Below, one piece after another: positions 52,152 to 59,512 of a stretch of 64,000 nucleotides of DNA; within the stretch, counting starts at the first letter, position 1, and each line of letters starts with the position of its first letter. Under the pieces are notes generated by a model, which saw only the letters and a program-made list of their open reading frames with translations, was not told where the DNA came from and searched no databases. Origin of the DNA: Pseudomonas fluorescens (GTDB lineage Bacteria; Pseudomonadota; Gammaproteobacteria; Pseudomonadales; Pseudomonadaceae); assembly GCF_000968015.1 (NCBI RefSeq), contig NZ_LACH01000061.1, positions 28,421 through 92,420 on the forward strand. The letters run 5' to 3'. Both the position numbers and the translations under genes were made by a program.

Positions 52152-52691
52152 CTAAACCTTCGGCTGATCCTTGCGCACGAAGTGCTGATGCATTTCCGAG
52201 GTCAGGCTTTCGATGCGTTCGGTGAGGGCCTTGGTCATTTCGGTGAGTCGGGTGTTTTGTTCGAGCAACTCCAGCAGTTGCGCGGTGTTCTGTGCCGCTT
52301 GCGCCTGACGTTCACTGTTGGCGACGGCCAGGGTTTCGCGGTGCAGGGCGTCGGCGTCGGACTGGGCTTTGTCCCGCGCGGCCTGACGGGTCTGGGCCAG
52401 CAGAATCAACGGCGCGGCATACGCCGATTGCAGGCTGAACGCCAGGTTGAGCAGGATGAACGGGTAGAGATCGAAGTGCGCCACGCCAAACAGATTGAGG
52501 CAAACCCATAACACCACGATCAGCGTTTGCGCACCGAGAAAGGTCGGCGTGCCGAAGAACCGCGCAAAGGCCTCGGCACGCAGGGCGAACTTGTCGTTGC
52601 CGAACGTGGGCGCAAGGTGGGCGTGGGGGCGATGAAAGCGCAGATGGTCGACGGGGAGGGCGGGTTGAGTGTCGGAAGTCGTGGTGGTCAT
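52152..52691 (-). CDS. DUF1003 domain-containing protein
   Basis: A 179-residue protein with two adjacent hydrophobic helices (about 52-72 and 76-100, with FLGAQTLIVVLWVCLNLF and DLYPFILLNLAFSLQSAYAAPLILLAQ) typical of DUF1003, then a coiled-coil C-terminus. It is probably an inner-membrane protein of unknown role. It converges with the LysR gene with seven bases between stops. Confidence 0.87.
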   Translation of the reverse strand: MTTTTSDTQPALPVDHLRFHRPHAHLAPTFGNDKFALRAEAFARFFGTPTFLGAQTLIVVLWVCLNLFGVAHFDLYPFILLNLAFSLQSAYAAPLILLAQTRQAARDKAQSDADALHRETLAVANSERQAQAAQNTAQLLELLEQNTRLTEMTKALTERIESLTSEMHQHFVRKDQPKV

Positions 52692-52830
52692 GGTGCTCTC
52701 TGCATGGCGCTGGGACTGAGGCTCACTATAGCCCCAGCGTCAGTTTCATTCTGAAACACATTGCGGTGTTTTATTCATCGCGACCTGTGATCGGTAAATC
52801 GGTAGACCTTGTCATTTATTGCAACTCGAT

Positions 52831-53439
52831 TCAGAGCTGATAACAGGCCAGGAACATGTCCAGCGCCGAATCCACCACCGTGGCCTGCATCTCGGCTGAC
52901 AGGCCGGGCAGGCCCATGGAAATCTGCGGCCAGAACGCAAAGGATTTGAGCATTCCCTGAATCTGTTGGGCGGCGAATTCGGGGGCGACCGGTTTCAAAC
53001 GGCCATCGGCTTGAGCGGCGCGGATCCACACAGTCAGGCCTTCTTCGCGCTCACCCATTCGGGCGACCATGTTCTGCGCGCGCTCAGGGGAATGGATGGT
53101 GGCGGCGATGGCCACTCGCGCCAGGTCGAGAAAATTGTCATCGCCCATCATCTGCAATTTCGCAATCAGCATCCGGCGCATCTGGTCGCGCAGCGGCTGG
53201 TCAGGGTGGTAGGGCGTTTCTTGTTCTGACGTCACCCGCGCCCATAATTGATTGAGGATTTCGGCGAACAACTCTTCCTTGCTGGGGAAATGGTTGTACA
53301 CCGTGCGCTTCGACACGCCAGCGGTGGCGGCGATCTTGTCCATGCTGGTGATATCGAAACCGTTGGCACGGAATTCGGCAATCGCAGCCTGAATGATGGC
53401 TTCGCGTTTTCGGTCGGTGAGGCGCTGTGGAGCTGTCAT
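52831..53439 (-). CDS. TetR/AcrR-family regulator
   Basis: A 202-residue TetR protein. The DNA-binding helices read REAIIQAAIAEFRANGFDITSMDKIAATAGVSKRTVYNHFPSKEELFAEIL, followed by a helical ligand-binding domain of the AefR-like type. It is divergent from an MBL-fold hydrolase gene. Two similar palindromes in the gap (53470-53485, 53517-53532) are probable operators for both genes. Confidence 0.92.
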   Translation of the reverse strand: MTAPQRLTDRKREAIIQAAIAEFRANGFDITSMDKIAATAGVSKRTVYNHFPSKEELFAEILNQLWARVTSEQETPYHPDQPLRDQMRRMLIAKLQMMGDDNFLDLARVAIAATIHSPERAQNMVARMGEREEGLTVWIRAAQADGRLKPVAPEFAAQQIQGMLKSFAFWPQISMGLPGLSAEMQATVVDSALDMFLACYQL

Positions 53440-53469
53440 AAGTACGCTTCGGCAGGAAGAAGTGAGAAT

Positions 53470-53485
53470 TACACTTGGCAGTTTA
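53470..53485. promoter_or_regulatory. Probable TetR operator, copy 1
   Basis: TACACTTGGCAGTTTA is an imperfect copy of the palindrome at 53517-53532, sharing TACACT and GCAGT at the same spacing. It lies 31 bases upstream of the tetR start. Confidence 0.55.
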
Positions 53486-53516
53486 CTTGTGATCGGCTTT
53501 GATGCAACCTAGAAAC

Positions 53517-53532
53517 TACACTGTGCAGTGTA
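53517..53532. promoter_or_regulatory. Probable TetR operator, copy 2
   Basis: TACACTGTGCAGTGTA has perfect 7-base arms (TACACTG / CAGTGTA) around a TG centre, as expected for a TetR dimer. Centre-to-centre distance to copy 1 is 47 bases. Confidence 0.65.
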
Positions 53533-53653
53533 ATACTTCCTTAATCCTGCGCAGAGAACAATAGAATCTCCGGCTGATGCGTGCGTGCCTTGGCCATTTA
53601 TCGTCCCAAGCGGAAAACTGCGAATCATGAGGTTTTCCTGGAGTCATTCAGTC

Positions 53654-54712
53654 ATGGCCACTTCAACTTCCCCTGCGGACAACGCCTCCACACCTGAAGC
53701 CTCCCGTCAGGCAGAAGGGCACTTCCGAAACCATGCGCCCGTGCAACGCGAAGGCTTTCGCAAAATGGTGCGCATCATGTGGAACATGATCTTCCACAAA
53801 CCGCGTAACACCCGCCCGACGGCGTCTGTCCCGGTGCAAACCCTGACTCAGGCAGCGTTGATCGCCGCCCCCAACCACAGCGTTTACCGACTTGGTCATT
53901 CCACCGTACTGCTGAAACTGCGGGACAAATTCTGGATCACCGACCCGGTCTTCGCCGAGCGCGCCTCACCGGTGCAATGGGCCGGCCCGAAACGCTTTCA
54001 CCAGCCGCCAATCAGCCTCGAAGAACTGCCGCCGATCGAAGCGGTGATCCTGTCCCACGATCACTACGACCACCTCGATTATCAAGCGGTGCTCGAACTG
54101 GCGGACAAGACCCAGTACTTCCTCACACCGCTGGGCGTGGGCGACACGCTGATCAAATGGGGCATCGACGCCAGCAAAGTCCGACAACTGGACTGGTGGC
54201 AGGGCACTGAGGTCGACGGTATTCAGTTCATCGCCACCCCTTCGCAGCACTTTTCCGGTCGCGGTCTGTTCGATGGCAACAGCACGCTGTGGGCCTCGTG
54301 GGTGATGATCGACGGTGACACGCGAATCTTCTTCAGCGGCGACAGCGGTTATTTCGATGGCTTCAAACGCATCGGCGAACAGTACGGCCCATTCGACCTG
54401 ACGCTCATGGAAACCGGTGCCTACAACGTCGAGTGGCCGCATGTGCACATGCAGCCGGAGCAAACCCTGCAAGCGCACATCGACCTCAAAGGTCGCTGGT
54501 TATTGCCGATTCACAACGGCACGTTCGATTTGTCGATGCATGCCTGGTTTGAACCCTTCGACCGTATTCTGGCGTTGGCCTGGGAGCGGAATGTCTCAAT
54601 CACCACGCCGCAGATGGGTCAGGCGTTCAATGTGATGTATCCGCAGCGGGGTAGTGCCTGGTGGTCGGAGATGGAAAATGTTGGCGAGCAGGTTGAGCCT
54701 CAGAACGCCTGA
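53654..54712 (+). CDS. MBL-fold metallohydrolase (NAPE-PLD / UlaG-like)
   Basis: A 352-residue metallo-beta-lactamase-fold hydrolase. The metal motif is SHDHYDHLD, with PSQHFSGRG, FSGDSGYFDG, HMQPEQ and PIHNGTFDL providing later ligands. The layout matches proteins related to N-acylphosphatidylethanolamine phospholipase D. No signal peptide is seen. The ATG at 53654 has TGGAG about 11 bases upstream; a further ATG lies at 53627. It is probably repressed by the divergent TetR regulator. Confidence 0.87.
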   Translation: MATSTSPADNASTPEASRQAEGHFRNHAPVQREGFRKMVRIMWNMIFHKPRNTRPTASVPVQTLTQAALIAAPNHSVYRLGHSTVLLKLRDKFWITDPVFAERASPVQWAGPKRFHQPPISLEELPPIEAVILSHDHYDHLDYQAVLELADKTQYFLTPLGVGDTLIKWGIDASKVRQLDWWQGTEVDGIQFIATPSQHFSGRGLFDGNSTLWASWVMIDGDTRIFFSGDSGYFDGFKRIGEQYGPFDLTLMETGAYNVEWPHVHMQPEQTLQAHIDLKGRWLLPIHNGTFDLSMHAWFEPFDRILALAWERNVSITTPQMGQAFNVMYPQRGSAWWSEMENVGEQVEPQNA

Positions 54713-54723
54713 TAATGTGCGGC

Positions 54724-54748
54724 CGGGCCGACCCACGGGAGCGGCCCG
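54724..54748. terminator. GC-rich hairpin between convergent genes
   Basis: CGGGCCG and CGGCCCG pair around an 11-base loop, with little T content. It might serve as a weak bidirectional transcription end. Confidence 0.4.
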
Positions 54749-54763
54749 AATTTCACAACTAAA

Positions 54764-55024
54764 CTAGCTGCGTTCATCCAGTAGCAGGTTTAGATATTCC
54801 GAGATCTTTGCCACGGTCAAATCGCGAAATTTTCCGCGGAGCATTTCATTCAGCTCCTCCTGAGACAGTCCGAGCTTTTGTGCCGCCTCAGTCTTGCTCA
54901 GCCGACCAGTTTCGAGAAATATGCCAATCTTCATAACGTATTCAGATTTGGCCCGCATCTCACTCGCATCGGGATATCCCAGCGCCTCATAAACACAGCT
55001 GTCGCTTCCATCGACTTCATTCAT
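54764..55024 (-). CDS. Helix-turn-helix protein, HigA/HTH_37-type antitoxin-like
   Basis: An 86-residue XRE-type protein: AKSEYVMKIGIFLETGRLSKTEAAQKLGLSQEELNEMLRGKFRDLTVAKISEYLNLL. This form is usually the antitoxin of a RelE/HigB-like pair. No toxin gene is adjacent; the upstream neighbour is another helix-turn-helix protein. The ATG at 55024 lies 11 bases after the stop of that gene, with GAGTGAGG as ribosome-binding region. A GTG at 55039 is a less likely start. Confidence 0.8.
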   Translation of the reverse strand: MNEVDGSDSCVYEALGYPDASEMRAKSEYVMKIGIFLETGRLSKTEAAQKLGLSQEELNEMLRGKFRDLTVAKISEYLNLLLDERS

Positions 55025-55035
55025 TCGCTGACACC

Positions 55036-55353
55036 TCACTCAACCATCGCATAATCCGCCCGCCCCACTGGATCAGGCGTAGACCCTTTCACATTCATCC
55101 CTCGACCCGGCGCGAACCCTGGGAAGAACACCAACCCCTCCGATTCAAACCGATAGGCCAACGCCAGCCGCGTAACATCCAGCACATCGCGTTCATCCTC
55201 AAATCGCTGAATTGCGTCCACCGAAACCCCGGATTCCCGAGACAGTTCCTTCACACTCCAACCCAGCATCGCTCGGGCCTGAACGCTATGCGCGGGGGTG
55301 AATTGGAAAAGGGCGATACGTTCCAGGGTGATTTTCATCGCAAGAGAGGCCAT
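55036..55353 (-). CDS. Single-domain XRE-family regulator
   Basis: A 105-residue protein with one helix-turn-helix (SVQARAMLGWSVKELSRESGVSVDAIQRFE) followed by a short beta-rich tail (FESEGLVFFPGFAPGRG) typical of small phage-like or accessory regulators. The ATG at 55353 follows CGGAG. It is the first gene of a two-gene unit with the antitoxin-like gene. The target is unknown. Confidence 0.82.
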   Translation of the reverse strand: MASLAMKITLERIALFQFTPAHSVQARAMLGWSVKELSRESGVSVDAIQRFEDERDVLDVTRLALAYRFESEGLVFFPGFAPGRGMNVKGSTPDPVGRADYAMVE

Positions 55354-55446
55354 GGTGTTCTCCGGGCTCAAGAGTGCTGATTCAAAAAATACTGTGTTTT
55401 TGTACAGTTGTTTTGAGCCCGAATCAAACTCATTTTTTGATCGGTT

Positions 55447-56214
55447 CTATCTCGTCCCGTCCAGCCAGGCCGTCGGCGCCTGTCCTAGTACGCGGCGGAA
55501 CATCGTGGAGAACGCCGCCGGGCTGTCATAGCCAAAATCCAGGGCAATGCGCGTCACCGGTTCGCCCACCACCAACCGCGCCAGAGCCAGTACCACGCAG
55601 GCCCGCTGCCGCCATTGGCTGAAACTCAGACCCGTCTGTTGGCGGAACAGGCGATTGAAAGTTCGCAGGCTGATGTGCAATTGATCGGCCCATTGCTGTG
55701 GCGACTGGTGAGCGTCGGGCCGCTGCACAAAGCCCTGGCACAACGCGAGCAGCCGCGCATCGACGGGCAGCGGAATGTGCAACGGCAGGTGAGTGCTGCG
55801 CGCCAGTTCATGCAGCAGCAAGCCGATCAGCGTACCGTCGCGCCCGCGCTCGTCATACGCCAGCGGGATCTCCACCGCCTCCATCAGCAAGTGCCGCATC
55901 AATGGCGAAACGCTGATCACCTGGCAACGATCCCCCAGATCCACCGCCCCCGGCTCGATATACACACTGCGTGTGCTCACCCCCAGCATCAGCACCTCAT
56001 GCGCCACCCCCGGCGGAATCCACACCGCCCGCTGCGGCGGCACCACCCAACTGCCGTCGAGCGTGCTGACCTGCATTACCCCGGTGGCGCCGTACAACAA
56101 TTGCGCCCGCCGATGTGTATGACGAGGCAACAATTGGCCGTGGGAATAATCCGTACCGATGGCCACCACCGGCCGTGGCGTGTGGTCCAGCAGATCAATC
56201 GAAACATTGCGCAT
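55447..56214 (-). CDS. AraC-family transcriptional regulator
   Basis: A 255-residue regulator. An N-terminal cupin (HGQLLPRHTHRRAQLLYGATGVMQV) precedes two C-terminal helix-turn-helix motifs (SPQQWADQLHISLRTFNRLFRQQTGLSFSQWRQR and VTRIALDFGYDSPAAFSTMFRRVLGQAP). The ATG at 56214 starts MRNVSIDLL. It is divergent from the TSUP transporter with a 110-base gap and may control it. Confidence 0.9.
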   Translation of the reverse strand: MRNVSIDLLDHTPRPVVAIGTDYSHGQLLPRHTHRRAQLLYGATGVMQVSTLDGSWVVPPQRAVWIPPGVAHEVLMLGVSTRSVYIEPGAVDLGDRCQVISVSPLMRHLLMEAVEIPLAYDERGRDGTLIGLLLHELARSTHLPLHIPLPVDARLLALCQGFVQRPDAHQSPQQWADQLHISLRTFNRLFRQQTGLSFSQWRQRACVVLALARLVVGEPVTRIALDFGYDSPAAFSTMFRRVLGQAPTAWLDGTR

Positions 56215-56324
56215 CGAGCAGTCCCAGCGGTTGGCGTAAACGCGAACATTATTGGCTGACTTACTGAAGCAGGCCAAGGCGCATCGTTCTATCGTCGACC
56301 GCACTCAACTAACGGACGACACCC

Positions 56325-57140
56325 ATGTTCTATCTCCTGCTCGCATTCTTCGGCTGCATGACCGGCATCACCGCGGTGCTGTTCGGTTTCGGCGGCGGTT
56401 TCGTCGTCGTGCCATTGCTGTACCGCATGCTAATGACCAGCCACGGCACAGACGACCCTGTCAGCCAATCGGCGATGCATATTGCTGTGGCCACCTCGAC
56501 CTGCGTGATGATCGTCAACGCAACGATCGCCACCGGAAAACACCGCCGCGCCGGTAATCTCATTCGTCATTACCTGTGGCCGTTGGGCGGGTTTATCGGC
56601 GTGGGCGCGGTAGTCGGCGCCGTCGCGGCGATGTGGGCAAGTGGCGAGGTGATTCGCTATGCCTTCATCGCATACCTGGCCGTGACCATCGCGGATTGCC
56701 TGTTGCGACGCGGCTTTCTCACAGCGTCCGACACAGCCATCCCACGGCGATTGCGAAGGGCAGAAGCGTCTGGCGGTGGTGTAGGAATCGGCACCATCGC
56801 CACGTTTCTCGGCGTAGGCGGCAGCGTCATGACCGTGCCGTTATTGCGGCGTTGTGGGTTGAGCATGTCCCAGGCGACGTCCATGGCCAACCCGCTGAGT
56901 TTGCCCGTGGCGCTGGCCGGGACGCTGACTTACATGGCCATGGCCGGTTTCACCGAGTTTGATCTGGGGCCGTGGTTTGTCGGTTATGTGGATGTGCTGG
57001 CGTTTGCGGTTTTGACGGTGGGATCGCTGGTGGGGATTCGGGTGGCGACGCCTTGGATTGGGCGGATACCGGATCGAACCCATGCGCGGGTGTATGTTGG
57101 TTTGCTGGTGGTGGTGGTGCTCAGCCTGTGCCTGAGTTAA
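56325..57140 (+). CDS. TSUP-family (TauE/SafE) membrane transporter
   Basis: A 271-residue membrane protein with about eight hydrophobic helices and two related halves, each with a Gly-rich helix (GFGGGFVVVPLLYR; TIATFLGVGGSVMTVPLLRRCG) characteristic of sulfite exporter TauE/SafE proteins. It probably moves a small sulfur-containing or organic anion. It is divergent from an AraC regulator and ends seven bases from the convergent next gene. Confidence 0.88.
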   Translation: MFYLLLAFFGCMTGITAVLFGFGGGFVVVPLLYRMLMTSHGTDDPVSQSAMHIAVATSTCVMIVNATIATGKHRRAGNLIRHYLWPLGGFIGVGAVVGAVAAMWASGEVIRYAFIAYLAVTIADCLLRRGFLTASDTAIPRRLRRAEASGGGVGIGTIATFLGVGGSVMTVPLLRRCGLSMSQATSMANPLSLPVALAGTLTYMAMAGFTEFDLGPWFVGYVDVLAFAVLTVGSLVGIRVATPWIGRIPDRTHARVYVGLLVVVVLSLCLS

Positions 57141-57146
57141 TCGCAG

Positions 57147-58133
57147 TTACTTCGCCTCCAACCCCGGCGCTTCCCGAACAATAAAGTGATCCAGGTTCTC
57201 AATATTTGCACTGAACACCCCGAACGTCTGTTCGGGGTTTTTCTTGCTCGGCACCTGCTTCAACTCCGGCGTCACACCGTAAAAGAAGCAATACAACTCT
57301 TTCCCGCTCTCGCTGGCGTGCTTGATCTCTTCCAGAAACGCTTTGCGCTTGCGGTAGTTGTCGATCAGCTTTTTGCTCAGATAAACGTTGACTGAATAAG
57401 GCTTCTTCGTCTCGTCTGCTTGCTTGAACCAGACCTTTTGTTCGAAGTCGATGCGAAAGCTCTGCGTGTAATCCTTGATCTCCTTGATCTTGCCCCAGTA
57501 AATCAGCCCCTTGTTGTCCTGCAGATACTCGATCTTCTTGAAGAACGACCCATAAGGCGCCGTGTGCTCGCCAATCTTCAGCGGCATGCGCTTGAGCAAC
57601 TCCTTGTCCTCGAAGTTCGACACAAAACACTCCACCGGATGGGCGAAGACACTGGTCTTGTCCGGCGCTGATTCGCGGCTCGGGTGCTCGACGTCACTGG
57701 CCGCTGAAGAGGGTTTCGGATCGTCCCGCATCACGTCAGCCCCCACCGCCGGGTTCGATGGCTTACGCACATACTCACGCCGCGTCAGCAACAACTCCGA
57801 CGGGAAATGCTCCTCGCGACTGTCATCCGTTTCCGCACCGTCCGCATCCACACCTGACGCCGACGCCTTGAGACTGACATAAGGACAATCCGCCACATGC
57901 CGGGTGCTGGGCGTGTTCTTGAAGTGCGGGGTGCGGACGTAATTCACGTTTTTGGCGTTGAACGTCGTCAACACATTCGCCGCATCGAACGCCAAACGAC
58001 AGGCATCGTTGGGGCATTGGAAGTGTTCCTTGGCGGAATCGAATTCCATGGTTTCGTCGAAATTCAAATCGCGCACGTCATAGATCGACAGCTTGTCGTC
58101 GAGGCTGAGGCAGTAGGCGAGGTCGAATTTCAT
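57147..58133 (-). CDS. Hypothetical protein with Cys/His cluster near the N-terminus
   Basis: A 328-residue soluble protein I do not recognise. The N-terminal third has FQCPNDACRLAFDA followed by HFKNTPSTRHVADCP, a Cys-x4-Cys ... His ... His-x3-Asp-Cys arrangement that could bind zinc, faintly like the N-terminal domain of CoiA-type proteins. The middle (about 95-170) is acidic and low-complexity. The C-terminal part is mixed alpha/beta with Lys-rich helices (YLSKKLIDNYRKRKAFLEEI). The ATG at 58133 begins MKFDLAYCLSLDDKL. Confidence 0.7.
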   Translation of the reverse strand: MKFDLAYCLSLDDKLSIYDVRDLNFDETMEFDSAKEHFQCPNDACRLAFDAANVLTTFNAKNVNYVRTPHFKNTPSTRHVADCPYVSLKASASGVDADGAETDDSREEHFPSELLLTRREYVRKPSNPAVGADVMRDDPKPSSAASDVEHPSRESAPDKTSVFAHPVECFVSNFEDKELLKRMPLKIGEHTAPYGSFFKKIEYLQDNKGLIYWGKIKEIKDYTQSFRIDFEQKVWFKQADETKKPYSVNVYLSKKLIDNYRKRKAFLEEIKHASESGKELYCFFYGVTPELKQVPSKKNPEQTFGVFSANIENLDHFIVREAPGLEAK

Positions 58134-58239
58134 GGTGGGCTCGGGTCCTTGAGTGGGAAGGGTATTAATAGCGGGAGGCGGGGTGGGTTGCATTTACTGT
58201 TTTCAACACAGCGCAAAATCAGCGGCATCACACCAAACG

Positions 58240-58366
58240 TTGTGGGAGCGAGCTTGCTCGCGATTCCCAACACCAGCTCGGTCTAAATACCCCGCGCTGA
58301 CCCAGTGGCAACACAACTCACTGTGGCGAGGGAGCTTGCTCCCGCTGGGCTGCGCAGCAGCCCCAG
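58240..58366. repeat. REP-type repeats, family A single arm plus a GGGAGCTTGCTCCC variant
   Basis: A single TTGTGGGAGCGAGCTTGCTCGCGATT arm is followed about 55 bases later by CTGTGGCGAGGGAGCTTGCTCCCGCTGGG and a GCTGCGCAGCAGC palindrome, a related Pseudomonas repeat type. The sequence between holds no gene. Confidence 0.75.
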
Positions 58367-58425
58367 TTTACTCATCCAATAAAAATCCGCTGCCTGAAAA
58401 CTCAAAACAGCGGATTTGTGAACAA

Positions 58426-58935
58426 TCAATATCCTCGCAGCAACCGCGAAGTCCTGCGCCACCAGGATTCCTTACGATTGAACGGATCGTCCGCTAACAA
58501 GCAGGGCATATCCCGCAACCGAATCCACGGCTCATCCTGCCAATGCAGCATGCTGAGCGACATCTGCGGCCAACTCAGCACACTCAACGTCGGACGCTCG
58601 ACCGAACGCACCGGACGGGCATCACGCAACGCAGGCACAACCTGATGCGTCAGCCACTCACGAAGCTGGCGATACTCGGGACAGTAGTGATAGACCAAAA
58701 GTGCATACACACCGGACTCACTCACCATCAAGTGTTCGGCGGCCGTGTCATAGGTCTGCACGCACATCATCTGCCGCTGATCCGCGTCGAGTTTGCGCAG
58801 CATGCGCTCATCTAGATATTTGCCCATCAACCGGCCTAGCTCATGAGCACAGAACCACGCCTGGTTCTCTACCAGAAGCGCATGCAGGTTCGATTTATGG
58901 CGGGTGAACAGAGTTGGTAAAAGTGGTTCAGACAT
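58426..58935 (-). CDS. Bro-N domain protein (phage antirepressor-like)
   Basis: A 169-residue protein whose N-terminal half matches the Bro-N fold: ENQAWFCAHELGRLMG, LDADQRQMMCVQTY and SESGVYALLVYHYCPEYRQLREWLTHQVVPALR. This is the DNA-binding domain of phage antirepressors. The C-terminal part is Trp-rich and unlike classical antirepressor tails. Its ATG overlaps the stop of a 30-codon reading frame upstream. It may be a domesticated phage regulator. Confidence 0.8.
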   Translation of the reverse strand: MSEPLLPTLFTRHKSNLHALLVENQAWFCAHELGRLMGKYLDERMLRKLDADQRQMMCVQTYDTAAEHLMVSESGVYALLVYHYCPEYRQLREWLTHQVVPALRDARPVRSVERPTLSVLSWPQMSLSMLHWQDEPWIRLRDMPCLLADDPFNRKESWWRRTSRLLRGY

Positions 58936-59020
58936 GGCGTGCCTCCTGACGCGGAAGCATGGGAACAGATCTACAGATACAGCGATTCACCTTCATCGTG
59001 AAGGTTGTGAAATCAGGCAT
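58928..59020 (-). CDS. 30-codon leader reading frame coupled to the Bro-N gene
   Basis: MPDFTTFTMKVNRCICRSV and so on ends with a TGA that overlaps the Bro-N start by eight bases. An AAAGGA ribosome-binding site precedes the ATG at 59020, which itself overlaps the end of the reading frame upstream. A role in translational coupling is plausible; there is no recognised family. Confidence 0.4.
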   Translation of the reverse strand: MPDFTTFTMKVNRCICRSVPMLPRQEARHV

Positions 59021-59512
59021 TTCCTTTACCTCTGGCTGCTTTCTTAGGGCATTCGTTATGGGTGTCGGGAGCTAAGAAACCCACCAGAGACGGGCCGGAC
59101 ATATTCCCCTTTCGGGTCTTGTATTCGCCCACTCCCGACATAACGGGGATTTTCTCGCAGACGTAGAGAAACCGCAGACGAAAAAAAGCCGCATGACTGT
59201 CGGGTGCGGAGGACCGCTCTGGTTTGTAGAGTTTCTTAGGCTCGGAGGCGAGGTTAGGTTGATCAGGGGGAATCGTCAACCAGCGACTTTTCCTACCTTT
59301 AAAGAAACAAAACCGAAATCTGGACAACGGCTGAGAGTAAATTATGCTGTGTTTATATCCAGTGTTTGGTCGCTGTTAATTTCTATTTTTGCCCCAATCC
59401 GTGTTGCTAAGCCGCATGTCACGGATCCGAAGGAATTTCATTTACTTTGAGGTTTACAGGGCTAGAATGGTGACCATTCGTCACAGCTTTGACCCAGAGG
59501 AATTTCGGGCTC
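58936..59512. other. Hairpin-rich gap between the Bro-N gene and dcm
   Basis: Apart from the two short frames, the gap holds interlocking inverted repeats. GTCGGGAG (about 59066) can pair with CTCCCGAC (about 59132), and GCTAAGAAAC (about 59073) can pair with a GTTTCTTAGGC stretch near 59227. The 59280-59470 part is AT-rich and probably contains the dcm promoter. No tRNA or complete mobile element is visible. Confidence 0.45.
59013..59141 (-). CDS. 42-codon basic reading frame upstream of the Bro-N gene (Ash-like?)
   Basis: MSGVGEYKTRKGNMSG... ends CPKKAARGKGNA and overlaps the 30-codon frame by eight bases. The frame is open further upstream to about 59327, where RLRFLYVCEKIP faintly recalls the phage Ash family that precedes antirepressor genes. 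No clear ribosome-binding site was found. Confidence 0.35.
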   Translation of the reverse strand: MSGVGEYKTRKGNMSGPSLVGFLAPDTHNECPKKAARGKGNA

